DNA of 64,000 nt, taken from assembly GCF_013044135.1 (NCBI RefSeq), contig NZ_JABEPP010000001.1, forward strand, positions 868,001 to 932,000, written 5' to 3'. Shown piece after piece: positions 57,086 to 64,000 of the stretch; the first letter of the stretch is position 1; every line of letters starts with the position of its first letter. Source of the stretch: Enterovirga aerilata. Its GTDB lineage: Bacteria > Pseudomonadota > Alphaproteobacteria > Rhizobiales > Beijerinckiaceae. The notes beneath the pieces are model-generated. The model searched no databases, was not told where the DNA came from, and was given only the letters and a program-made list of their open reading frames with translations. The position numbers and the translations under genes are program-made.

Positions 57086-58928
57086 CCAGCCCGTCCCCGC
57101 TGAGCTGCAGCCGCTGCAGCCGCGCATAGATGCCGGAGCCCGCTCCCAGGGCGCCGTGGGTGCCGGTCTCGACGATCCGACCCCCGTCCATCACGACGAT
57201 CAGGTCGGCGTCGCGGATCGTGGACAGCCGATGCGCGATGACGAGGGTCGTGCGGCCTCGCATCAGATGCTGGAGCGCTTCCTGCACCTGCATCTCGGCT
57301 TCCGCGTCGAGCGCGCTGGTCGGCTCGTCCAGAAGCAGGATCGGCGCATTCTTCAGGAAGGCGCGGGCAAGGGACACGCGCTGGCGCTCGCCGCCGGAGA
57401 GCCCTGCGCCGCCCGGACCGACGCGGGTGTCGTAGCCGTCCGGAAGCGCCATGATGAAGTCGTGCGCGGCAGCGGCCCTGGCTGCCGCGACGACCTCGGC
57501 CTCGCTCGCGCCGGCCCGGCCGAAGCCGATATTGGCCCGGAGCGTGTCGTCGAAGAGCACGACGTCTTGGCTCACCACGGCGACGGCGGCGCGCAGGCTC
57601 TCCAGGGTGACGTCGCGCACGTCCTGCCCGTCGATGAGCACGCGACCGGCGCTCGGGTCGTAGAGGCGCGGCACGAGGGAGAGGAGCGTGGACTTGCCCG
57701 AGCCCGAACGGCCGACCAGCGCGGTCGTCCGACCGGCGGGTACGACGAGGTCGATCGCCTCGACCGCCGCCTGGCCTTCGCGATAGGCGAAGCTCACCTT
57801 CTCGAAGCGGATTTCGCCTCCCCGGACAGCGAGCGGCTTTGCGTTCGGCCGGTTCCGGATCTCGGGCTCCTCGTCGAGGATCGCGAAATATCGCTTCAGG
57901 GCAGCCGCGGCCTCCTGCAGGATGGCGTTGAGGTTGCCGAGTGCACGCACGGGCTGCGCCGCCATGATCAGGGCGGTGATGAAGCCCGCGAAATCGCCGA
58001 CCGTCGAGCGCCCGTCGAGGATGCGCCAGCCGATGAAGGAAAGGACCAGCGCCACCGCAATGCCGCCGCCGGCCTCGAGCAGCGGGTCGAGCCGCGCCCG
58101 GGCGTTGGCCGACTTCATCTTGAGGCGGCGGATCTCCTCGAAGGTGCTGCGGGTCCGCTCCTTGAGGTAGGCTTCGAGGCCGAACGTCTTGGCGATGCGG
58201 GCCCCGGCAAGGCTTTCCGAGACGAGCCCCGCCATGCGGCCGATCTGCTCCTGGCTGGAGGAGGCGTTGCGCCGCAGCTTCTTGCCGATCCGCGCCACCG
58301 GGCGGGCGAAGAAGGGGGCGGCGACGGCCGCGATCAGCGTCAGGACCGGGTCGATGGCGATCATCGCAACGACCAGCGCCGTGACGGTCGCGATCTCGCG
58401 CAGGAACACGGTCGAGAGCCGGGTGAGCGCCTCGCGGATGAAGGCGAAATCGGTCGTGAAGCGCTGGGTCAGCGAGGCAGCGCTCTCGCGGCCGAGCTGC
58501 GCCAGATCCGCGTCGATCAGATGCGCATAGAGCGCGCTCTGCATGTCGGCCTCGACGCGCGTGACCACGCGGTTGGTCAGCACGGTGGTGGCGTAGAGCG
58601 CGAAGCCCTTGATCGTCGTCACCACCACCACGAAGACGGGCGCGAGCAGGATCGCGCTTTCCCGGTCCAGGACGAAGCGGCGGACGATGAGGTTGATCTT
58701 GATCGGGGCGCCGGTGCCCGAGCGGTTCGTGAAGGCCTCGAAGGCGGCCTTGATCAGGATCGGATAGAGCCCCGTCGTGCAGGCGATCACGACGGTAAGC
58801 GCGAGGATGAGCGCAAGCGTGCCGCGATGGGGGCCTAGCCATTCCCGCCAGAGGCGGAGGACGAGCGCGCGCGTGTCGCCCTCGGCCCAGGCCGCTGCCT
58901 TGGCTTCTCTGAGGAGTTCGAGTTTCAC
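57069..58928 (-). CDS. MsbA-like ABC exporter
   Basis: 619 residues from a GTG at 58928. Six membrane helices (residues 35-330; LALILALTVVIACTTGLYPI) precede an ATPase with Walker A GRSGSGKST, signature GLSGGERQRVSLARAFL, Walker B ILLLDEPTSALD and VIAHRLSTI. The pattern fits lipid-flippase-type exporters such as MsbA. Half-transporter, works as a dimer. The substrate (lipid A precursor or other) is not decided by sequence alone. Confidence 0.92.
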   Translation of the reverse strand: MKLELLREAKAAAWAEGDTRALVLRLWREWLGPHRGTLALILALTVVIACTTGLYPILIKAAFEAFTNRSGTGAPIKINLIVRRFVLDRESAILLAPVFVVVVTTIKGFALYATTVLTNRVVTRVEADMQSALYAHLIDADLAQLGRESAASLTQRFTTDFAFIREALTRLSTVFLREIATVTALVVAMIAIDPVLTLIAAVAAPFFARPVARIGKKLRRNASSSQEQIGRMAGLVSESLAGARIAKTFGLEAYLKERTRSTFEEIRRLKMKSANARARLDPLLEAGGGIAVALVLSFIGWRILDGRSTVGDFAGFITALIMAAQPVRALGNLNAILQEAAAALKRYFAILDEEPEIRNRPNAKPLAVRGGEIRFEKVSFAYREGQAAVEAIDLVVPAGRTTALVGRSGSGKSTLLSLVPRLYDPSAGRVLIDGQDVRDVTLESLRAAVAVVSQDVVLFDDTLRANIGFGRAGASEAEVVAAARAAAAHDFIMALPDGYDTRVGPGGAGLSGGERQRVSLARAFLKNAPILLLDEPTSALDAEAEMQVQEALQHLMRGRTTLVIAHRLSTIRDADLIVVMDGGRIVETGTHGALGAGSGIYARLQRLQLSGDGLAIPGG

Positions 58929-59026
58929 CGACCGGAATTACACCGCGCCCGCGCCGGGGCGCAAACTGCGCCGGAGTCGCGCCGGCCGATGTTGCATCGC
59001 ATCAGGAAAGCTTTATCCGCCCTTCC

Positions 59027-59623
59027 ATGAAGATCGCTCTTGTCGGGACGCGCTGGTTCGGCGCGGAGGTGTTTCGCCTCCTTCGGGAGGCGGGCCACGA
59101 GGTCGTGGTCGCGGCCACCAACGGCGAGGACACGCTCGCCAAGGCGGCGCGGGGGGCGGGCGTGCCGCTCGTGGTCCGCGAGGAGCCGCGCCGGGTCGGG
59201 GCGGAGGACATCGCCGCCGACGAGGTCGACGCGATCGTGGCCGCACACACGCACGCCTTCGTGACCGCGGATGCGCGCAGGAAGGCGCGCATCGCGTCCA
59301 TCGGGTACCACCCTTCGCTCCTCCCGCGGCATCGGGGCATCGCGGCCGTCGAGTGGACCATCAAGGAAAAGGACCCGATCGCGGGCGGCAGCGTCTACCA
59401 TCTGTCGGGCGGCATGGATGCCGGCGCGCTCGCGGCCCAGGACTGGTGCTTCGTCTATCCGGAGGACGATGCCCGCAGCCTCTGGCAGCGCGCGCTCGCC
59501 CCGATGGGCCTCCGCCTGCTGGTGAAGGTCGTGCAGGACATGGAGACCCGCGGCTTCGCGGATGCCTGGGAGCAGGACCCCAGGGCGGTCACGCTTGCGC
59601 CGCCCCTGACCGAGCCGGTCTGA
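59027..59623 (+). CDS. Stand-alone formyltransferase-domain protein
   Basis: 198 residues, only the formyl-transferase domain: MKIALVGTRWFGAEVFRLLR is the Rossmann start, GYHPSLLPRHRGIAAVEWTI holds the catalytic His and the folate loop (family HPSLLPxxRG), and GGSVYHLSGGMDAGALAAQD follows. It lacks the C-terminal tRNA-binding domain of Fmt. It could formylate an amino sugar or another amine. Divergent from the ABC exporter by 98 bases; substrate unknown. Confidence 0.85.
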   Translation: MKIALVGTRWFGAEVFRLLREAGHEVVVAATNGEDTLAKAARGAGVPLVVREEPRRVGAEDIAADEVDAIVAAHTHAFVTADARRKARIASIGYHPSLLPRHRGIAAVEWTIKEKDPIAGGSVYHLSGGMDAGALAAQDWCFVYPEDDARSLWQRALAPMGLRLLVKVVQDMETRGFADAWEQDPRAVTLAPPLTEPV

Positions 59624-59650
59624 TCCCGGGCCGTCTTCCCTCGGACGGAC

Positions 59651-59675
59651 GGGACCAAGTCGGCGCTTGGACGTT
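59651..59675 (+). promoter_or_regulatory. EcfG-like stress promoter before a small polar protein
   Basis: GGGAC (59651-59655), 16 bases, CGTT (59672-59675), one mismatch to GGAAC-N16/17-CGTT. It lies 26 bases before the ATG at 59702, giving a short leader with ribosome site GGGAGAACGA. Confidence 0.5.
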
Positions 59676-59701
59676 GTCTCTGCATAGCCAGGGAGAACGA
59701 A

Positions 59702-60016
59702 ATGGCGAATGCCAGCAAGACGCATATGGGCCCGGCCACTCAGGGCAAGGGCTCCGGCACAGGGGCGATGACCGAACTGCCGGACGGTGTCCTCGAGGAG
59801 AACATGGTGCTCTCGAATCGGGACAAGAAGCAGCATAGCCAGGAGCGCGGCCTCGACAGCAGGACGGTCCAGACCGAGCAGTACCACGACCATGCCGGCG
59901 CCCGCCGGAACTTCGACGAGGCGTCGGGAGCCTCGGGCAATGCGAGCGGGCTGGCAGGCTCGATGTCCGACGATTCGGGCGAGAGGAGCAGCCTCGAATC
60001 GCAATCGGGCGGCTGA
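59702..60016 (+). CDS. Small polar protein, likely stress-induced
   Basis: 104 residues, mostly Gly, Ser, Ala, Asp, Glu and Gln, without hydrophobic core: GPATQGKGSGTGAMTELPDG and NRDKKQHSQERGLDSRTVQT. Strong ribosome site GGGAGAACGAA. Such hydrophilic disordered proteins often sit in general-stress regulons; an EcfG-like promoter lies 26 bases upstream. I do not recognise a named family. Converges on recF with seven bases between stops. Confidence 0.72.
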   Translation: MANASKTHMGPATQGKGSGTGAMTELPDGVLEENMVLSNRDKKQHSQERGLDSRTVQTEQYHDHAGARRNFDEASGASGNASGLAGSMSDDSGERSSLESQSGG

Positions 60017-60023
60017 GCCGCCA

Positions 60024-61169
60024 TCAGGCGCCGGCGATCCGGCCGGGGCTGACCGCGAAGAGGTCGGCCCGTCCCTCAAGGCCGGAGAACAGCGCCGGAT
60101 CGGCTCCGGTCATCCAGACCTGGCTTCCGAGCGCTTCCAGCGCATCGTAGAGCGCCGCCCGCCGGCGGGGGTCGAGATGCGCTGCGACCTCGTCCAGGAG
60201 GACGAGCGGCGCCATGCCGCTCATGGCCTGGACCAGGCGGGCATGCGCGAGGACGAGCCCGAGCAGCAGCGCCTTCTGCTCGCCCGTCGAGCATGTTTCG
60301 GCCGGGAGGTCCTTGGGACCGTGCCGGACGGCCAGGTCGGTCGCCTGCGGCCCGAGAAGCGTGCGGCCGGCGGTTGCATCGCGTCCGCGGCCGTCGCGCA
60401 GCATCCGCCGGTAGCGGTCCTCCGCGTCGACGGCGGGGAGGGAGGCGACGAGCTCGTCGAGCTCGCCGATGAGCGAGAGGCGCGCGAAGGGGAAGGGCGA
60501 GGCATCGTCCCGCCCCGCGAGGAGCTGCGCATCCAGCCGCTCCACGGTCTCGCGGCGCGCGGAGGCGACTGCGATCGCCAGCTCCGCGAGTTCGCGCTCG
60601 ACCGCGTCGAGCCAGATGCCGTCGGCAGAGGCTTCCTCGAGCAGCCGGTTCCGTGAGCGAAGGGCGCGTTCAAGGGCATTGACCCGGGCGCCGTGACGCG
60701 AGTCGATGGCGAGCACGAGCCTGTCCAGAAAGCGTCTCCGGTCGCCGGCCGGGCCCCGGAACAGGCCGTCGAGATCCGGCGTGAGCCACACGAGCCGCAG
60801 AAACTCGGCGAAGGCCGCGCTCGAGGGCGCGTCCGCCCCATCGATGCGGCAGCGGCGCAGCGCGCGTCCGGCCTCGCCGGGCTCCAGGCCGACCCCGAGC
60901 CGGTGCTCCCCGGCCGAGCTGTCGAGCGTGATCGAGACCGCGAAGCGTTCGGCCCCGTGGCGGGCCATGTCGCCGAGATCCGCGCGCCGCAGGCCGCGGC
61001 CGGCGGCGAAGAGCGAGAGGGCCTCCACCAGGTTGGTCTTGCCCGCGCCGTTCTCGCCGACGAGGGCCACGAGGCCGCGCGAGACCGGCAGGTCCAGCGC
61101 CGGGTAGGAGCGGAAATCCTGCAGGATCAGCCGCGTGACGCGGGGGGCGCCGGGCTGGAGCCCGGTCAT
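60024..61169 (-). CDS. recF: DNA recombination/repair protein RecF
   Basis: 381 residues from ATG at 61169. Walker A GENGAGKTNLVEALSLFAAG (about residue 41), the YRRMLRDGRGRD and signature-like CSTGEQKALLLGLVLAHARL, and Walker B MAPLVLLDEVAAHLD. It loads RecA at gapped DNA. It follows dnaN, its usual neighbour, by 106 bases. Confidence 0.96.
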   Translation of the reverse strand: MTGLQPGAPRVTRLILQDFRSYPALDLPVSRGLVALVGENGAGKTNLVEALSLFAAGRGLRRADLGDMARHGAERFAVSITLDSSAGEHRLGVGLEPGEAGRALRRCRIDGADAPSSAAFAEFLRLVWLTPDLDGLFRGPAGDRRRFLDRLVLAIDSRHGARVNALERALRSRNRLLEEASADGIWLDAVERELAELAIAVASARRETVERLDAQLLAGRDDASPFPFARLSLIGELDELVASLPAVDAEDRYRRMLRDGRGRDATAGRTLLGPQATDLAVRHGPKDLPAETCSTGEQKALLLGLVLAHARLVQAMSGMAPLVLLDEVAAHLDPRRRAALYDALEALGSQVWMTGADPALFSGLEGRADLFAVSPGRIAGA

Positions 61170-61275
61170 TCCGGGTGCCGCGCCGCGGCGGTCCCGAACC
61201 CACCCGCATGCGCTCCGACCCGGTCGTGGGTGCCCGCTTCCCGCCCCCGGCAAGCCTCGCGACGACGGCCTGTTG

Positions 61276-62409
61276 TCACACCCGCATCGGCATCAGGACG
61301 TAGAGCGTCGGCGCGCCCTCGCGGTCCTGGATCACGGTCGGCGAGCCGGGATCGGCGAGCTTGAACAGGGCCGTGTCGCCGTCGAGCTGGCTCGTGATGT
61401 CGAGGAGGTAGCGGGCGTTGAAGCCGACATCGAGCGGAGGCGCCTCGTAATCGACGTCGAGCTCCTCGACGGCGTTCCCCGAATCCGGATTGTTGACCGA
61501 CAGCGTCATGCGGCCGTCGTTCAGCGCCAGCTTCACGGCCCGGCCGCGCTCGGACGAGATGGTCGAGACGCGGTCCACCGCGCGCGCGAAGTCGCCGCGC
61601 TCGACCGTGAGCAGCTTGTCGTTCCCCGTCGGGATGACGCGCTGGTAGTCCGGGAAGGTCCCGTCGATCAGCTTGGACGTGAGCACGACCCCACCGCCGC
61701 CGTCGCCCCCGAAGGTGAGGCGGATCTTGGCCTGGGAGAGCTCGACCTTCACGTCCTCCGACGTGTCGTCGATCAGCTTCTGGATCTCGGCCACCGCCTT
61801 GCGGGGCACGATGATGCCCGGCATGCCGCCCGCGCCCGCCGGGGCCGGCAGCTCGATGCGGGCGAGCCGGTGCCCGTCGGTCGCGACCGCCCGCAGCATC
61901 GTTCCGTCCTCGCCCTCCACCGTGTGGAGATAGATGCCGTTCAGGTAGTAGCGCGTCTCCTCCGTCGAGATCGCGAACTGGGTCTTGTCGATAAGGCGCT
62001 TCAGGTCCGCGGCCGGCAGCGCGAAGGAGGTCGGCATCTCGCCGGCGGCGAGGTCCGGAAAGTCGCCCTCCGGGAGCGCCTGGAGCATGAAGCGCGAGCG
62101 GCCGGAGCGCAGCTGCATCTGGCCGGAATCGCCCGCCGTCTCGAGCGACACCTGGGCGCCTTCGGGCAGCTTTCTGACGATGTCGTAGATCACGTGCGCC
62201 GGCACCGTGGTCGCGCCCGCCTGCGCCACCTCGGCCGCGACCTCCTCCGTCACCTCCATGTCGAGGTCGGTCGCCTTCAGGCGGAGACCGCCATCGCTGC
62301 CGCGCAGCAGCACGTTGGACAGGATCGGGATCGTGTTGCGCCGCTCGACGACGCGATGAACGTGGCCGAGCGCCTTGAGGAGCGCCGCCCGCTCGACTGT
62401 GACCTTCAT
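61276..62409 (-). CDS. dnaN: DNA polymerase III beta sliding clamp
   Basis: 377 residues with three similar clamp domains: MKVTVERAALLKALGHVHRV, AISTEETRYYLNGIYLHTVE, and the end GDTALFKLADPGSPTVIQDR with the terminal VLMPMRV. The ring tethers polymerase III to DNA. Upstream of recF on the same strand. dnaA, often next to dnaN, is not here; asd is upstream instead. Confidence 0.97.
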   Translation of the reverse strand: MKVTVERAALLKALGHVHRVVERRNTIPILSNVLLRGSDGGLRLKATDLDMEVTEEVAAEVAQAGATTVPAHVIYDIVRKLPEGAQVSLETAGDSGQMQLRSGRSRFMLQALPEGDFPDLAAGEMPTSFALPAADLKRLIDKTQFAISTEETRYYLNGIYLHTVEGEDGTMLRAVATDGHRLARIELPAPAGAGGMPGIIVPRKAVAEIQKLIDDTSEDVKVELSQAKIRLTFGGDGGGGVVLTSKLIDGTFPDYQRVIPTGNDKLLTVERGDFARAVDRVSTISSERGRAVKLALNDGRMTLSVNNPDSGNAVEELDVDYEAPPLDVGFNARYLLDITSQLDGDTALFKLADPGSPTVIQDREGAPTLYVLMPMRV

Positions 62410-62451
62410 GGCTGTGATGACGACCCTCGGAGAGGCAGGGGCGGCACATTG

Positions 62452-62487
62452 GCGAAGCCCGCCCCCGAAGGCAAGGGCGGGCTTCGC
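62452..62487 (-). terminator. Hairpin terminator after asd
   Basis: Perfect 13-bp stem GCGAAGCCCGCCC / GGGCGGGCTTCGC with a 10-base loop, about 40 bases past the asd stop and 42 before dnaN. It should end asd transcription and isolate dnaN-recF. Confidence 0.65.
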
Positions 62488-62526
62488 CCGACTTTCAGTC
62501 GGCGACGGGCTGCGTCGCTCGCGGCT

Positions 62527-63561
62527 TCAGGCCGCGCGCCGGCGGTCCGCCAGGAGGCCGCGATTGGCGAGCGCCTCCGCGATCTGGACCGCGTTCAGGG
62601 CCGCGCCCTTGCGGAGGTTGTCGGACACGCACCAGAACGCGATGCCGTTGTCGACCGTCGGGTCGTCGCGCAGGCGCGAGATGTAGACCGGGTCCTCGCC
62701 GGCGCATTCGTGCGGGGTCATGTAGCCGCCGGGCTCGCGCTTGTCGTCGATGAGGATGCCGGGCGCGGCCCGCAGGATCTCGCGCGCCTCCTCGGCCGGG
62801 AGCGGCTTCTCGAACTCGACATTCACCGATTCCGAGTGGCCGACGAAGACCGGAACCCGCACGCAGGTGGCGACCAGCTTGATCTTGGGGTCGAGGATCT
62901 TCTTGGTCTCGACCACCATCTTCCACTCTTCCTTGGTGTAGCCGTCCTCCATGAACACGTCGATCTGCGGGATGAGGTTGAAGGCGATCCGCTTCGGGAA
63001 CTTCTTCATCTCCATCTGGCCGAGCGCATAGACTGTCTTGGTCTGGTTGAAGAGCTCGTCCATTCCCTCCTTCCCGGCCCCCGAGACGGACTGGTAGGTC
63101 GACACGACCACCCGCCTGATCGTCGCGGCGTCGTGGAGCGGCTTCAGGGCGACGACGAGCTGCGCGGTGGAGCAGTTCGGGTTGGCGATGATGTTCTTCT
63201 TCGCGAAGCCCCGCACCGCCTCGGCATTCACCTCCGGCACGACGAGCGGCACGTCGGGATCGGTGCGCCAGGCGGAGGAATTGTCGATCACGACGGCGCC
63301 CTGCGCCCCGATCTTCGGCGACCAGGTCTTCGACACCTCGCCGCCGGCCGACATCAGGCAGATGTCCGTGTCGGAGAAGTCGTAATCCTCCAGCGCCTTC
63401 ACCTTGAGCGTCCGGTCGCCGTACGAGACCTCCTGGCCGATCGAGCGGCGGGAGGCGAGCGCGACGACCTCGTCGGCCGGGAAGGCGCGCTCGTCCAGGA
63501 TGTTCAGCATCTCGCGACCGACATTGCCCGTCGCGCCGACCACGGCGACCTTGAAGCCCAT
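62527..63561 (-). CDS. asd: Aspartate-semialdehyde dehydrogenase
   Basis: 344 residues from ATG at 63561 (CAGGAGAC before it). NADP-binding VAVVGATGNVGREML, catalytic Cys in IIANPNCSTAQL (about residue 130), the substrate segment STYQSVSGAGKEGMDELFNQ, and HSESVNVEFEKPL. It makes aspartate semialdehyde for Lys, Met, Thr and diaminopimelate. No partner gene of the pathway in the window. Confidence 0.97.
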   Translation of the reverse strand: MGFKVAVVGATGNVGREMLNILDERAFPADEVVALASRRSIGQEVSYGDRTLKVKALEDYDFSDTDICLMSAGGEVSKTWSPKIGAQGAVVIDNSSAWRTDPDVPLVVPEVNAEAVRGFAKKNIIANPNCSTAQLVVALKPLHDAATIRRVVVSTYQSVSGAGKEGMDELFNQTKTVYALGQMEMKKFPKRIAFNLIPQIDVFMEDGYTKEEWKMVVETKKILDPKIKLVATCVRVPVFVGHSESVNVEFEKPLPAEEAREILRAAPGILIDDKREPGGYMTPHECAGEDPVYISRLRDDPTVDNGIAFWCVSDNLRKGAALNAVQIAEALANRGLLADRRRAA

Positions 63562-63808
63562 CTTTGTCTCCTGGTTGTCCGGCCCGCCATCTTCGGGGGC
63601 GCATTCATGTCCCGCTCCGGCGGGACGGCACATGGCGCGAGTCAGCGCGTCCGCGTTTTGAGCGGCGCCTTCCCCGGTTTCGGCGACGTCGTGACGGGTC
63701 GCATGGGTGCCACAGCCTCGCGGGCTCTGCCCGCTCACGATGCGAGCAACATGTAGGAGGCCCAAAAGTCAAGGAAAAGGTGGCGGCGCGGCTCGCCCCT
63801 CATCCGGG

Positions 63809-63941
63809 CACGCGCCGTCCTTCCCCGGCGCGGGGTCGGTCAGGACGGGCGACTTCAAAGAGCGGGTGAATTGGTCGAGGGGCGTGGGACGCCGAAACGC
63901 TCGATCAATTTTTAAGAGGAGCCTTTCGGCGTCCCCGCGAT
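63809..63941 (-). repeat. 133-bp dispersed intergenic repeat, copy 2
   Basis: Reverse complement matches 22360-22492 at 130 of 133 positions (differences in the A-tract and two in the GC-rich end). It lies upstream of asd. Same internal inverted repeat as copy 1. Confidence 0.85.
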
Positions 63942-63960
63942 CCGGAACCCTCTCCGCGTC

Positions 63961-63983
63961 ATGGCCGGGCTTGTCCCGGCCAT
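63961..63983. repeat. Dispersed hairpin repeat at right edge
   Basis: ATGGCCGGG-CTTGT-CCCGGCCAT, a perfect 9-bp stem, closely matching the hairpin at 31723-31747. Intergenic repeat of the type that reads GRDKPGHD in translation. Confidence 0.55.
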
Positions 63984-64000
63984 CCACGAAGGGAGCCCCC

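Overview
The window is a GC-rich chromosomal segment of an alphaproteobacterium, most likely of the order Hyphomicrobiales (Rhizobiales). The grounds are the cckA kinase gene directly behind flhB and ahead of recA-alaS, perfect CtrA boxes (TTAA-N7-TTAA) before flagellar operons, a rhizobial-type promoter (CTTGAC-N17-CTAGAT), EcfG-like stress promoters, and dispersed intergenic hairpins of the kind common in this order. The exact genus cannot be read from the sequence. Nearly all of it is core housekeeping DNA; only the first 2.6 kb looks acquired and decayed.

Layout. 0-2.7 kb: a TacA-TacT toxin-antitoxin pair (the toxin runs off the left edge) with a palindromic operator, then a broken large-serine-recombinase locus abutting tRNA-Arg(ACG). 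3.1-4.6 kb: a sensor histidine kinase. 4.7-19.2 kb: flagellar genes in four blocks, flgF-flgG-flgA-flgH (minus), fliL-DUF6468-motE-like-TPR (plus), fliO-fliP (minus), and flgB-flgC-fliE-fliQ-fliR-flhB (plus) running on into cckA (to 21.7 kb). Two perfect CtrA boxes and one near-match lie in front of these blocks. 21.7-22.66 kb: a gene-free interval with repeats, a strong promoter candidate and a structured, possibly transcribed region, then recA with a LexA-like box, and alaS.

26.5-34.6 kb: hutU-hutH (histidine degradation) with a tiny upstream ORF, apt, a small membrane protein, mtnP, and the cytochrome bc1 operon petA-petB-petC. 34.7-46.5 kb: accessory genes, namely a MATE exporter, an ABC exporter, an NTF2-like protein, a general-stress-type SDR, an animal-type heme peroxidase, a PLP dehydratase, an aldose-epimerase-like protein, a lytic transglycosylase and a short FtsH paralogue. 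46.5-64 kb: leuD, fdxA, an S4 protein, a Suv3-like helicase with a long disordered tail, a DUF3108 protein, a URC1-like GTP cyclohydrolase II homologue, ppa, a GNAT protein, a tyrosine-phosphatase-like protein, an MsbA-like ABC exporter, a free-standing formyltransferase, a small polar protein behind an EcfG-like promoter, recF, dnaN and asd.

The most coherent story is regulatory. cckA, the kinase that feeds phosphate to CtrA, sits at the end of a flagellar transcription unit whose promoter region carries a perfect CtrA box, so kinase and target could form a feedback loop. A second layer may be the general stress response: EcfG-like -35/-10 pairs precede the SDR, the ABC exporter and a 104-residue polar protein. 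A 133-bp intergenic repeat occurs twice in opposite orientation, 41 kb apart, with three differences. I found no CRISPR array, prophage or intact insertion sequence, and no clear new defence or biosynthetic system.
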